Assembly (NCBI GenBank): GCA_007134665.1
Contig: SLKH01000245.1
Location: 1 to 7,306, forward strand
From: Balneolaceae bacterium
Lineage (GTDB): Bacteria; Bacteroidota; Rhodothermia; Balneolales; Balneolaceae
Direction of reading: 5' to 3'
DNA length: 7,306 bases
The notes under the pieces are model-generated. The model was given only the letters and a program-made list of their open reading frames with translations. It searched no databases and was not told the origin of the DNA. Made by a program: the position numbers and the translations under genes. Each line of letters starts with the position of its first letter. Within the stretch, counting starts at the first letter, position 1. Of this stretch, positions 1 through 6,484 are shown in pieces.

Positions 1-898
1 AATCATTAAATGTGTCGTCGTATGATGTAAATGTGAAGTAATCCAGGTTCAATGTGTCAGTTTTAAATGGAACTTCATCAAACCTGAGCAGTGCTTTTGT
101 CAATTGACGGGCTCTGTCACCACGAATATTAAAATAAATGACGACATCTCCCTTGCTGATCCGGCTGTTTTCATTCGAATTTACAATGTGTGGCAGAATA
201 AATTCATCAGTTACGTCATCAGAATAGGATTTCTCAAATACTTCAGTGGCTTTATTTACTTTATCGCCTTCACCGTGTACAAGCAGCCTGTAAGCTCTCT
301 CGGTTCGTTCCCATCGATTGTCACGGTCCATGGCATAATACCTGCCAACAACAGATGCAATTTCACCGATTCCGGTTTCCGAAGCAACTTTTTCAAAATC
401 CCTGCAATAGTCGATTCCACCATGCGGCGAAGTGTCACGTCCATCAGTGAATGCATGAACATAGGCATGATCCAGCCCGGATTTTTTCGCCATTTTCAGC
501 AGGGCATAAAGATGGGTGTTGTGGCTGTGCACACCGCCATCGGAAAAAAGGCCCATAAAATGAATCTTGCCCGTTTTTGAAGCTTGTTCAAATGCCCTGA
601 TAAGTACTTTGTTCTCAAAAAAAGTACCTTCCTGTATGTCTTTATTAACTCTTGAAAGTTCCTGCCAGACAATGCGTCCTGCACCAATGTTGAGATGGCC
701 AACTTCAGAATTCCCGAACTGTCCGCCGGGCAGGCCAACATCCTCACCGCTTGCAGATAATCGCGAATTGGGCTTTTCCTGCAGCAGGGAGTCAATAAAG
801 GGGGTGTCAGCTTTTGCGATTGCACTGGTTGACGGATCTTCGGCTAATCCGAAACCATCAAGGATAACAAGAAGGGCTTTTGAAGTTTCTTGTGCCAA
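1..898 (-). CDS. gpmI: 2,3-bisphosphoglycerate-independent phosphoglycerate mutase, partial (3' end beyond left edge)
   Basis: Interconverts 3-phosphoglycerate and 2-phosphoglycerate in glycolysis and gluconeogenesis, using two Mn ions and a phosphoserine intermediate, in the cytosol. The 299 visible residues are open to the window edge; the family is usually about 510 aa, so roughly 60% is present. Landmarks: metal-binding Asp14 in VILDGFG; the nucleophile Ser64 in GNSEVGHLNIGAGR; SDGGVHSH at 119-126; DGRD at 152-155; GRYYAMDRDNRWER at 185-198; and the substrate-binding arginines in NIRGDRAR at 257-264. Spacing matches the well-studied Bacillus enzymes. There is no ATG start: an in-frame TAA lies at 911-913 and the only sensible codon before the first strand is TTG at 896-898, giving MAQETSKALLVILDG. 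The gene begins 5 nt after the rpsT stop, so the two are probably cotranscribed and perhaps translationally coupled. Identity is near certain; the exact start is an inference. Confidence 0.96.
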   Translation of the reverse strand, partial: MAQETSKALLVILDGFGLAEDPSTSAIAKADTPFIDSLLQEKPNSRLSASGEDVGLPGGQFGNSEVGHLNIGAGRIVWQELSRVNKDIQEGTFFENKVLIRAFEQASKTGKIHFMGLFSDGGVHSHNTHLYALLKMAKKSGLDHAYVHAFTDGRDTSPHGGIDYCRDFEKVASETGIGEIASVVGRYYAMDRDNRWERTERAYRLLVHGEGDKVNKATEVFEKSYSDDVTDEFILPHIVNSNENSRISKGDVVIYFNIRGDRARQLTKALLRFDEVPFKTDTLNLDYFTFTSYDDTFND

Positions 899-903
899 AA
901 TAA

Positions 904-1155
904 TCAGAGATTATTTATATGCTTGGTTAATTTGGCTTTTTTTCTTGCAGCGTTGTTGGGATGGATAACACCTTTGTTTGCCATGCGATCGATATGAGAC
1001 ACGGCAGACTTCAAATGCTTTTCAGCTTCCTCTCTTTCGGTTGCTGAAAGAACTTTCCTGATTAGTGTGCGCATCTTGGAGCGGCGAGTCCGGTTACGTT
1101 CACGGCGCTTTAAATTTTGTCGCACTCGTTTAATAGCAGATTGATGTTGTGGCAT
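904..1155 (-). CDS. rpsT: 30S ribosomal protein S20
   Basis: Primary binding protein of 16S rRNA, at the bottom of the 30S body. The 83-aa product has the usual family length and is strongly basic. The family signature is clear: N-terminal MPQHQSAIKRVRQ, the arginine/lysine-rich RRERNRTRRSKMRTLIRK (about residues 17-34), a helical middle section, and the C-terminal KGVIHPNNAARKKAKL. The ATG at 1153-1155 is chosen because S20 proteins nearly always start MPxHKSAxKR; the frame is open up to a TTG at 1198-1200, but that codon falls inside the proposed promoter. No Shine-Dalgarno sequence precedes the ATG, only an A-rich leader, as is common in Bacteroidota. gpmI follows after 5 nt. In E. coli S20 represses its own translation; nothing here shows whether that holds. 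Confidence 0.97.
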   Translation of the reverse strand: MPQHQSAIKRVRQNLKRRERNRTRRSKMRTLIRKVLSATEREEAEKHLKSAVSHIDRMANKGVIHPNNAARKKAKLTKHINNL

Positions 1156-1197
1156 AATTTGTTTGTATCGTTTTAATACGCGAATTTTTGCAGAAGC

Positions 1198-1228
1198 CAA
1201 ATTTAAAACTTATCCATTCATTAAACAA
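1198..1228 (-). promoter_or_regulatory. candidate Bacteroidota-type promoter for rpsT-gpmI
   Basis: Reading the minus strand, TTG (1228-1226) is followed after exactly 20 nt by TAAATTTG (1205-1198), a full match to the Bacteroidota TTG-N17-23-TAnnTTTG consensus. Transcription would start near 1190, giving a leader of about 35 nt before the rpsT ATG. The motif match is seen directly; promoter activity is inferred. Confidence 0.5.
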
Positions 1229-1235
1229 GATTTGA

Positions 1236-1266
1236 TTGATAAATTGGATAATAAAATTTAATTTAA
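1236..1266 (+). promoter_or_regulatory. weak candidate promoter for cmk-rpsA
   Basis: TTG (1236-1238), 20 nt, then TAATTTAA (1259-1266), which matches six of eight positions of the TAnnTTTG box. An alternative box, TAAATTGG at 1240-1247, matches seven of eight but lacks a well-placed upstream TTG. The surrounding DNA is nearly all A and T, so chance matches are likely. The placement, just upstream of the cmk ATG at 1279, is the main support. Confidence 0.25.
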
Positions 1267-1278
1267 CTGTTCTCTGAG

Positions 1279-1953
1279 ATGATTATAGTAATCGATGGCC
1301 TTTCCGGATCTGGTAAAAGCTCGACAGCGAAAGCGGTTGCTGAAAAGCTCGGGATTCAATATCTCGATTCCGGAGCACTTTACAGAGTTGCCACTTATAT
1401 CTGGCTGGAGGCCGATAAGGATACAGAGAAGTTCCTTGAAATTCTGCCATTGAAAGATATTCAATTCGAATATGTGGACAAAGACTTCATCGTACATGTT
1501 GATGGGGTAAATGTCAGCAATAAAATTCGGAAACAGAAAGTATCTGAGCACGTTAGCATAGTTGCTGCACTGCCTGAAGTTCGCATCTTCATTAATAAAC
1601 TGATGCGTAAGGCAGTGAAGGATTCAAACTATATCGCTGATGGAAGAGACCTGGGATCTGCAGTTTTTCCGGATGCGGACCTGAAATTCTTTATGGAAGC
1701 TTCGCTCGAAGTTAGAGCAGAACGCAGATTTAAAGAACTCAGGGAAAGTGATGATTCTGTAACTTTCGGACAGGTGATGGAAAATCTTCTGGATCGTGAC
1801 TCCAGGGATAAATCCCGTAAGATGGATCCCCTGGTAAAACCGGAAGATGCTTATATCATTGATACTTCAGAGAAAACTTTTGATGAGCAGGTAATTGAAA
1901 TCTGTAATATTATCTCGGAAAAAGTACTTATAAACAAAAACCTTGAACTCTAA
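1279..1953 (+). CDS. cmk: cytidylate kinase (CMP/dCMP kinase)
   Basis: Transfers the ATP gamma-phosphate to CMP or dCMP, feeding CDP into RNA, DNA and phospholipid precursor synthesis; cytosolic. The 224 aa match the usual bacterial length (about 220-230). Landmarks: P-loop GLSGSGKSS at residues 7-15; CMP-site motif DSGALYR at 30-36; DGRD at 121-124 followed by FPDADLKFF (130-138), the NMP-binding signature of Cmk; the arginine-rich lid RDSRDKSR at 173-180; and the C-terminal DPLVKPEDA plus IIDTS (193-197). P-loop position 8 is Leu where many Cmks have Pro. The ATG sits two residues before the first beta strand, as in homologues. No Shine-Dalgarno is visible. rpsA follows 44 nt downstream on the same strand; cmk-rpsA adjacency is also known in E. 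coli, supporting both calls and suggesting cotranscription. Confidence 0.97.
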   Translation: MIIVIDGLSGSGKSSTAKAVAEKLGIQYLDSGALYRVATYIWLEADKDTEKFLEILPLKDIQFEYVDKDFIVHVDGVNVSNKIRKQKVSEHVSIVAALPEVRIFINKLMRKAVKDSNYIADGRDLGSAVFPDADLKFFMEASLEVRAERRFKELRESDDSVTFGQVMENLLDRDSRDKSRKMDPLVKPEDAYIIDTSEKTFDEQVIEICNIISEKVLINKNLEL

Positions 1954-1955
1954 TC

Positions 1956-1984
1956 CCCTCGAATTGATTCGGGGCGGCATTTTT
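1956..1984 (+). terminator. imperfect hairpin plus T-run between cmk and rpsA (possible attenuator)
   Basis: CCC-T-CGAA (1956-1963) can pair with TTCG-GGG (1968-1974) around a TTGA loop, with one bulged T. A run of five T (1980-1984) follows, but 5 nt separate it from the stem. This is weaker than the rpsA terminator, so partial termination, RNA processing or stabilisation is more likely than a full stop. Folding is seen in the bases; function is inferred. Confidence 0.35.
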
Positions 1985-1997
1985 AACTAAAACTTAA

Positions 1998-4001
1998 ATG
2001 ACAGAAGATCTAAAACAAGAAACCGAAAAGGAAAAAGAACAAGTACCGGAGACTGCTGCAACTGAAGAATTGGATGCTGCGGAAATTTCACCGGAAACTG
2101 AAGAGAAAAAAGAGAAAAAAGCGGAAAATCAGGAAGAAACTGAAATGGATACTGATACCGTTTCTGAAGAAAAAGATCAGGAGCAGAAAGAGGAAGTTAC
2201 AGAAATAGAAGAGGAAGTACTGCCAACCTTTACCGGAGAATTGAGTGAGGAAGTGTATACATTTGATCAGCTTCAGGCTGCATCTGACGATTATTCAGAT
2301 GATGAGTTTAATCAGCTTGCAAGTATGTATGAAGATACTCTCAATGAAATTGAGGAAAAAGAAATTGTTACCGGTCTCGTCGTCTCTGTTGATGATAAGT
2401 ATGTAGTTGTTGATATCGGATTTAAATCAGAAGGAATTGTTCCGGTTAACGAATTTTCGAATAAGGTAATTGAAAATCTTCAGCCGGGTGATGAAATAGA
2501 AGTTTTCCTGGATCGGGTTGAAGACAGGGAAGGACAGCTGATATTATCCCGCCGGAAAGCTGATATCCTGCAAGCCTGGGAAAATATTGAAAAAGCCCAT
2601 GAAACGGGTGAAATTATTGAAGGATACATCCAGCGCCGGATTAAAGGTGGTATGGTTGTCGATATATTTGGAATCGATGCATTTCTGCCAGGCTCACAGA
2701 TTGATGTGCGTCCGGTCAGAGATTTTGATGCCTATGTTGGAAAAACGATGGAGTTCCAGGTTGTAAAACTCAACATGCAGGCAGAAAATGTGGTGGTGTC
2801 TCACAGGGCATTGATCGAGTCTGATCTTGAAGAGCAGCGTGAAGAAATCCTTGAATCAATTGAAGCCGGCCAGGTTCTTGAGGGAATCGTAAAGAATATT
2901 ACCGATTTCGGTGTATTTATTGATCTTGGTGGAGTTGACGGTCTACTTCACATTACTGATCTTTCCTGGGGACGCGTTGAACATCCGGAAGAGATTGTGA
3001 AATTAGACCAGCGAATGAACGTAGCGGTGATCGATTTTGATGAGAACTCAAAAAGAGTATCTCTCGGACTCAAGCAGCTTCAGCCTCATCCATGGAATGA
3101 TATCCATGTCAAATACCCTGAAGGGATACGAGTACAGGGACGTGTAGTTTCCATCGCCGATTACGGTGCATTCATCGAACTTGAGAAAGGTGTGGAGGGA
3201 TTGATCCACATCAGTGAGATGTCGTGGACTCAGCACATTAAGCATCCTTCTCAGCTTGTTGAAAAGAATGACATCATTGAATGTGTTGTCCTGAATATCA
3301 ACGAGGATGAAAAGAAAATTTCTCTCGGTGTGAAACAACTTGAGAAAGATCCCTGGGAAGACCTTCTCGACCGTTATCCGATCGGATCCAAGCACAAAGG
3401 AACAATCCGGAATCTTACTAATTTCGGTGTGTTTGTAGAACTTGAACCGGGGATCGACGGGTTGATTCACGTATCTGACCTCAGTTGGACTGAAAAAGTT
3501 GAACATCCAAACGAAGTAGTCGATAAAGGCCAGGAAATTGAAGTTGTTGTGCTGGCAGTTGATTTTGAGAACAGACGAATTACGCTCGGCCATAAACAGG
3601 TTGATGAAAATCCATGGGAAAAATACGCTGAGAATTACGGCCCCGGATCAAAAGTGAAGGGTAAAGTATCAAAGATTACCGATAAAGGTATGTTTGTGGA
3701 GCTTGAACTGGGTGTTGATGCTTTTCTGCCGAAGGATAAACTTGCAGAAAGTGTTGAAGACCTGAAAGAAAGTTTCAGTGACGGTGATGAAATCGAAGGA
3801 TATGTCATCGAATTCGACGAAGCGAGTAAAACAATTGAGCTATCGCAGCTCGAACAGGATACAACAGACGTTAAACCGAAAAAGAAAACCACCCAAAAGA
3901 AAGAATCTGTTGAAACAGGTACACCGACTCTGGGTGAGGTTTCAGGTTTGGCAGACAAGCTTGCTGAGAAAGAGAAAAATGATAATGACAAGAAATCTTA
4001 A
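1998..4001 (+). CDS. rpsA: 30S ribosomal protein S1, six S1 domains with acidic N-terminal extension
   Basis: Binds mRNA leaders and delivers them to the 30S subunit; in lineages lacking Shine-Dalgarno sequences its exact role is less settled. The product is 667 aa, about 110 longer than E. coli S1. Six S1 (OB-fold) repeats can be counted, at about residues 120-186, 205-270, 291-359, 376-446, 463-533 and 549-617. Repeats 3-5 carry the canonical FGVFIDL...GLLHITDLSW pattern (variants at 304, 389 and 476) and each is followed by an SLGLKQL or similar strand plus a PW dipeptide. Repeat 6 is divergent, with AFLPKDKL in place of the GLIHxSxxSW strand. The extra length is mainly an N-terminal tail: the first 80 residues hold 31 Asp/Glu, 9 Lys and no Arg, so it is probably disordered. 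The last 50 residues are Lys-rich and low complexity. The ATG is chosen because the acidic tail begins there. Likely cotranscribed with cmk. Confidence 0.97.
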   Translation: MTEDLKQETEKEKEQVPETAATEELDAAEISPETEEKKEKKAENQEETEMDTDTVSEEKDQEQKEEVTEIEEEVLPTFTGELSEEVYTFDQLQAASDDYSDDEFNQLASMYEDTLNEIEEKEIVTGLVVSVDDKYVVVDIGFKSEGIVPVNEFSNKVIENLQPGDEIEVFLDRVEDREGQLILSRRKADILQAWENIEKAHETGEIIEGYIQRRIKGGMVVDIFGIDAFLPGSQIDVRPVRDFDAYVGKTMEFQVVKLNMQAENVVVSHRALIESDLEEQREEILESIEAGQVLEGIVKNITDFGVFIDLGGVDGLLHITDLSWGRVEHPEEIVKLDQRMNVAVIDFDENSKRVSLGLKQLQPHPWNDIHVKYPEGIRVQGRVVSIADYGAFIELEKGVEGLIHISEMSWTQHIKHPSQLVEKNDIIECVVLNINEDEKKISLGVKQLEKDPWEDLLDRYPIGSKHKGTIRNLTNFGVFVELEPGIDGLIHVSDLSWTEKVEHPNEVVDKGQEIEVVVLAVDFENRRITLGHKQVDENPWEKYAENYGPGSKVKGKVSKITDKGMFVELELGVDAFLPKDKLAESVEDLKESFSDGDEIEGYVIEFDEASKTIELSQLEQDTTDVKPKKKTTQKKESVETGTPTLGEVSGLADKLAEKEKNDNDKKS

Positions 4002-4042
4002 GTTTAGCTTCTTGTTATAAACTTTCTCGTCAGATATTTATT

Positions 4043-4080
4043 AAGGCATTCCGATAAAGTCGGGATGCCTTTTTATTTTT
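4043..4080 (+). terminator. strong intrinsic terminator after rpsA
   Basis: An 11-bp stem, AGGCATTCCGA (4044-4054) with TCGGGATGCCT (4060-4070), has one T-G wobble and a 5-nt loop TAAAG. It is extended by A4043-T4071 and followed by TTTTTATTTTT. It lies 42 nt after the rpsA stop. On the minus strand the same stem follows the stop of the facing small gene, but the T-tract there (CCTTAATAAAT) is poor, so it is best for rpsA and only possibly bidirectional. Confidence 0.88.
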
Positions 4081-4324
4081 CAAGATAAAAGTAAACGGTT
4101 TTGTTTTGAGGATCTTTATTGCTTTTTATCTTTTTTCCCTCTTCTCTGTTAATGGTATAAATAATATTACGCATGGAATTTAATTCCCGTTCATCCGAAT
4201 ATTTAACCCTTAATGCATCCCCACCCGGTTTAAGCTTATCAACAGCATCTATTAAAGGCTGATACTTTGAAGAGCTGCTTCTTGATACCTTGACCTTGGA
4301 TTTAGGTACTATTTTTACCTTCAT
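4073..4324 (-). CDS. small basic protein of unknown function, downstream of moxR
   Basis: I do not recognise this family. The 83-aa product starts MKVKIVPKSKVKV and ends TVYFYLEK. It is basic (20 Lys/Arg against 10 Asp/Glu), with no signal peptide, membrane segment or cysteines. Residue patterns suggest an N-terminal basic strand, a Ser-rich turn (SRSSSSK, 14-20), a helix (about 21-31), a strand (36-41), a second helix (45-61) and a final strand pair (64-81). Small basic alpha/beta proteins ending in a strand pair like this often bind nucleic acid, but that is only a resemblance. The ATG at 4322-4324 is preferred over an upstream in-frame TTG at 4361-4363. It lies 75 nt after the moxR stop on the same strand, so cotranscription is plausible. 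Its TAA lies within the T-tract of the facing rpsA terminator. Coding status rests on an open frame with protein-like composition and its fit between neighbours. Confidence 0.65.
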   Translation of the reverse strand: MKVKIVPKSKVKVSRSSSSKYQPLIDAVDKLKPGGDALRVKYSDERELNSMRNIIYTINREEGKKIKSNKDPQNKTVYFYLEK

Positions 4325-4399
4325 AATGTATAGAGATTTGTTTATTGATATATCATCAAACAACTCATTTTAATCAAGTTAAACAAATCCACATAATTA

Positions 4400-5398
4400 T
4401 CAAGGTACTTGTACTGTTGATAATATTTTTTGAACAATTTCTTCTGGTGAAATATCCTCAGCTTCAGCTTCAAAAGTTGGTATAATCCGATGTCGTAATA
4501 CATCCATGGCAATTTCACGAACATCTTCCGGTGTTACGTATGCACGATGCTCCATAAATGCATGTGCCCTCGCAGCGAGGTTCAGGTTAATCGTTGCACG
4601 GGGGGACGCACCGAAACTGATCATATCACTCAAACTATCAAGGTTATAACGTTCCGGATTTCTGGTGGCAAATACAAGATCGATGATATATTTCTCAACT
4701 TTTTCATCAAAATATATTTCATTGAGAACCTTTCGTGCTTCAATCACCCTGGATGGATCGATGACGGGCTGCAGTTCGACCTTGTTACCGGTTTTTGACA
4801 TTCGGCGCATGATCTCAAGTTCTTCATGTTCTGTAGGGTAGGTTACTTTGATCTTAAGCATAAACCGGTCTACCTGTGCTTCCGGCAGGGGATAGGTACC
4901 TTCCTGTTCAACCGGATTTTGTGTTGCCAGAACAAGAAACGGTTCTTGTAGCGGAAAGGTGGTTTCTCCTATGGTAACCTGCAGTTCCTGCATGGCTTCA
5001 AGCAGGGCACTTTGTACTTTGGCAGGAGATCGGTTGATTTCGTCAGCAAGAATGATATTGGAAAAGATAGGCCCTTTTTTGACCGTAAATTCACCCTCTT
5101 TTTGATTGTAGATGAGAGTACCGATCAGGTCGGCAGGAAGCAAATCGGGGGTAAATTGAATACGCTGAAATTTGGTACTGATTACTTTTGCGAGTGATGA
5201 AACTGTCAGTGTTTTGGCCAGGCCTGGTACACCTTCAAGTAAAACATGGCCGTCTGCCAATAAGCCGATCAGAAGGCGATCAATCATATATCGCTGGCCG
5301 ACGATGACTTTATCCAGTTCATTGTGAATTTCATCAATAAATAGGCTCGCTTTTTCAATTTTCTCACCAAGAGCCTTCATGTCGAGATTCGTACTCAT
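4400..5398 (-). CDS. MoxR-family AAA+ ATPase
   Basis: A cytosolic AAA+ chaperone-like ATPase of the MoxR branch, whose members act on von Willebrand factor A (VWA) proteins or in maturing and regulating protein complexes. The 332 aa match the family length. Landmarks: Walker A GVPGLAKT (56-63), Walker B IILADEIN (115-122), sensor 1 ATQNP (158-162), the EAQVDRF arginine-finger region (173-179) and sensor 2 GASPRA (263-268), then a C-terminal helical lid. All catalytic residues are present. The ATG at 5396-5398 gives an N-terminal helix before the VIVGQ motif (31-35), as in homologues; a second Met at residue 7 is possible. MoxR genes usually precede DUF58 and VWA (Bat-type) genes; here the next gene is instead a small unknown ORF, so the client is not evident. 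I give no symbol because moxR, ravA and yeaC-like names cannot be separated by sequence alone. Confidence 0.95.
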   Translation of the reverse strand: MSTNLDMKALGEKIEKASLFIDEIHNELDKVIVGQRYMIDRLLIGLLADGHVLLEGVPGLAKTLTVSSLAKVISTKFQRIQFTPDLLPADLIGTLIYNQKEGEFTVKKGPIFSNIILADEINRSPAKVQSALLEAMQELQVTIGETTFPLQEPFLVLATQNPVEQEGTYPLPEAQVDRFMLKIKVTYPTEHEELEIMRRMSKTGNKVELQPVIDPSRVIEARKVLNEIYFDEKVEKYIIDLVFATRNPERYNLDSLSDMISFGASPRATINLNLAARAHAFMEHRAYVTPEDVREIAMDVLRHRIIPTFEAEAEDISPEEIVQKILSTVQVP

Positions 5399-5463
5399 TA
5401 TATTCCGTTTAGGTTATTAGTGCCATTAATTTTTTTATGTATCTTCTGCCTTTCTTTTTGACG

Positions 5464-5492
5464 GTTCTTAAAGAACAAATAATCCGGATTAT
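5464..5492. promoter_or_regulatory. two perfect palindromes in the moxR-uppP divergent region
   Basis: GTTCTT-A-AAGAAC at 5464-5476 is a perfect 13-bp inverted repeat, and ATAATCCGGATTAT at 5479-5492 is a perfect 14-bp palindrome two bases away. Such symmetric sites often bind dimeric regulators. They lie 66-94 nt upstream of the moxR start and more than 130 nt upstream of uppP. No regulator is identifiable. The symmetry is seen in the bases; operator function is inferred. Confidence 0.35.
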
Positions 5493-5565
5493 GTGCAACG
5501 ATGTTTAATGAAGTATCTCTTTATAGTAGTTACTGATTACGTGAAACCTTTTTTTATCCGTTAAA

Positions 5566-5597
5566 TTGCACATAATACGATTAAATGTTTAAATCTG
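5566..5597 (+). promoter_or_regulatory. candidate Bacteroidota-type promoter for uppP
   Basis: TTG (5566-5568), 21 nt, then TAAATCTG (5590-5597), which matches seven of eight positions of TAnnTTTG with correct spacing. Transcription would start near 5603, giving a leader of about 20 nt before the ATG at 5625. The TTG box lies in TTGCACATAAT (5566-5576), the right arm of an 11-nt inverted repeat whose left arm is at 5488-5498. The repeated octamer ACGATTAA (5577-5584 and 5599-5606) straddles the second box. Activity is inferred. Confidence 0.45.
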
Positions 5598-5624
5598 AAC
5601 GATTAAGTCTCCTGTTTGCTCTTT

Positions 5625-6455
5625 ATGTACAACATTGAATATGACTATCTGGAATCGATATTCGTCGCATTATTGCAAGGTATCACGGAATTTTTACCAA
5701 TAAGCAGCTCCGGCCACATCGTTGTAGCCCAGTCACTGCTGGGGCAGGATCTTGAACTGGGAATGGTATTTAATATTATAACTCATGCAGGGACACTCGG
5801 CAGTATTATTATCTATTTCTACAAGGACTTGCGAGAAATGGTTAAATCTGCTTTCAGGATGCTGTTTAAGCCGCGATCGGTCATTGAAAATTGGGATACG
5901 GATGAAGCAACCAGGTTTAATATTTATGTATTGCTGAGTATGATTCCCGCCGGGGTTGCCGGATTTACAATTCGTCATCAGCTTGATGCGGCATTTGCCA
6001 ATCCGATGGGTGTATCATTTATGTTTTTATTCACCGGTACATTTCTTTTCGCAACAAAATTCTTTGATCAGGGTAGAAAAAAACTGAACATCAAAAATAC
6101 TTTCATCGTAGGGATAGCACAGGCAGTTTCACTGATCCCTGGGGTAAGCAGGTCGGGTGCCACTATTTCCATGGCCGTTTTTCTTGGGATCAACAGAAAT
6201 GATATCGCAAGGTTTACATTTATCATGATGCTGCCGGTGGTCGCCGGTGCCACGCTTGTTGAATTACTTGATATCGGTGCCGGTAGTGTTGAATCAGCTT
6301 TTATTCCTCATTTAATTCTCGGTTTTTTTGTATCACTCATATCGTGTTATTTCGCTTTGAAATACCTGATTGTGCTTTTTAAATCCAAAGGAATACACTA
6401 TTTCGCATATTACTGCTGGAGTATTGGAATTTTTGGATTGATCTATTTTTCCTGA
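5625..6455 (+). CDS. uppP: undecaprenyl-diphosphate phosphatase
   Basis: Integral membrane phosphatase that converts undecaprenyl diphosphate to the monophosphate, regenerating the lipid carrier for peptidoglycan and other envelope glycans; overexpression in other bacteria gives bacitracin resistance, hence the older name bacA. The 276 aa match the family (about 265-280). Landmarks: the (E/Q)xxxE motif as QGITEFLPISSSGH, with Q18, E22 and H31 in the active site; HAGTLGSIIIYF (54-65); and the second signature PGVSRSGAT (172-180) with the essential Arg176. Eight or so hydrophobic segments fill the rest, and it ends with a membrane helix and a short tail. The ATG at 5625 is preferred over an in-frame TTG at 5616, which would add only three residues. 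The gene stands alone, divergent from moxR and convergent with ftsZ. Confidence 0.97.
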   Translation: MYNIEYDYLESIFVALLQGITEFLPISSSGHIVVAQSLLGQDLELGMVFNIITHAGTLGSIIIYFYKDLREMVKSAFRMLFKPRSVIENWDTDEATRFNIYVLLSMIPAGVAGFTIRHQLDAAFANPMGVSFMFLFTGTFLFATKFFDQGRKKLNIKNTFIVGIAQAVSLIPGVSRSGATISMAVFLGINRNDIARFTFIMMLPVVAGATLVELLDIGAGSVESAFIPHLILGFFVSLISCYFALKYLIVLFKSKGIHYFAYYCWSIGIFGLIYFS

Positions 6456-6484
6456 TTTCGTGTATTTAGCTTATGCTATAAAAG

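Noticed and set aside
104..580. Plus-strand open frame of 158 codons
   Set aside because: It lies wholly inside gpmI on the opposite strand, where iPGM motifs are unbroken; no plausible protein features of its own.
496..825. Minus-strand open frame overlapping gpmI in another frame
   Set aside because: The true gpmI frame carries all catalytic motifs through this interval, so this is a shadow and not evidence of a frameshift.
1156..1200. Longer rpsT start at TTG 1198-1200
   Set aside because: S20 proteins start at the MPxH position, and the extension would overlap the full-consensus promoter box.
3048..3593. Minus-strand open frame of 181 codons
   Set aside because: Antisense shadow of S1 repeats 3-5; the plus frame has clear family repeats.
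3988..4015. Hairpin ACAAGAA / TTCTTGT spanning the rpsA stop codon
   Set aside because: A 7-bp AT-rich stem with a 14-nt loop and no T-tract; a much stronger terminator follows about 30 nt later.
4325..4363. Upstream TTG start of the small basic gene, adding 13 residues
   Set aside because: The ATG at 4324 gives a cleaner N-terminus; the extra residues look like leader sequence, though TTG cannot be fully excluded.
4342..4524. Minus-strand 60-codon open frame across the moxR 3' end
   Set aside because: It overlaps the conserved C-terminal lid of moxR in another frame and has no recognisable features.
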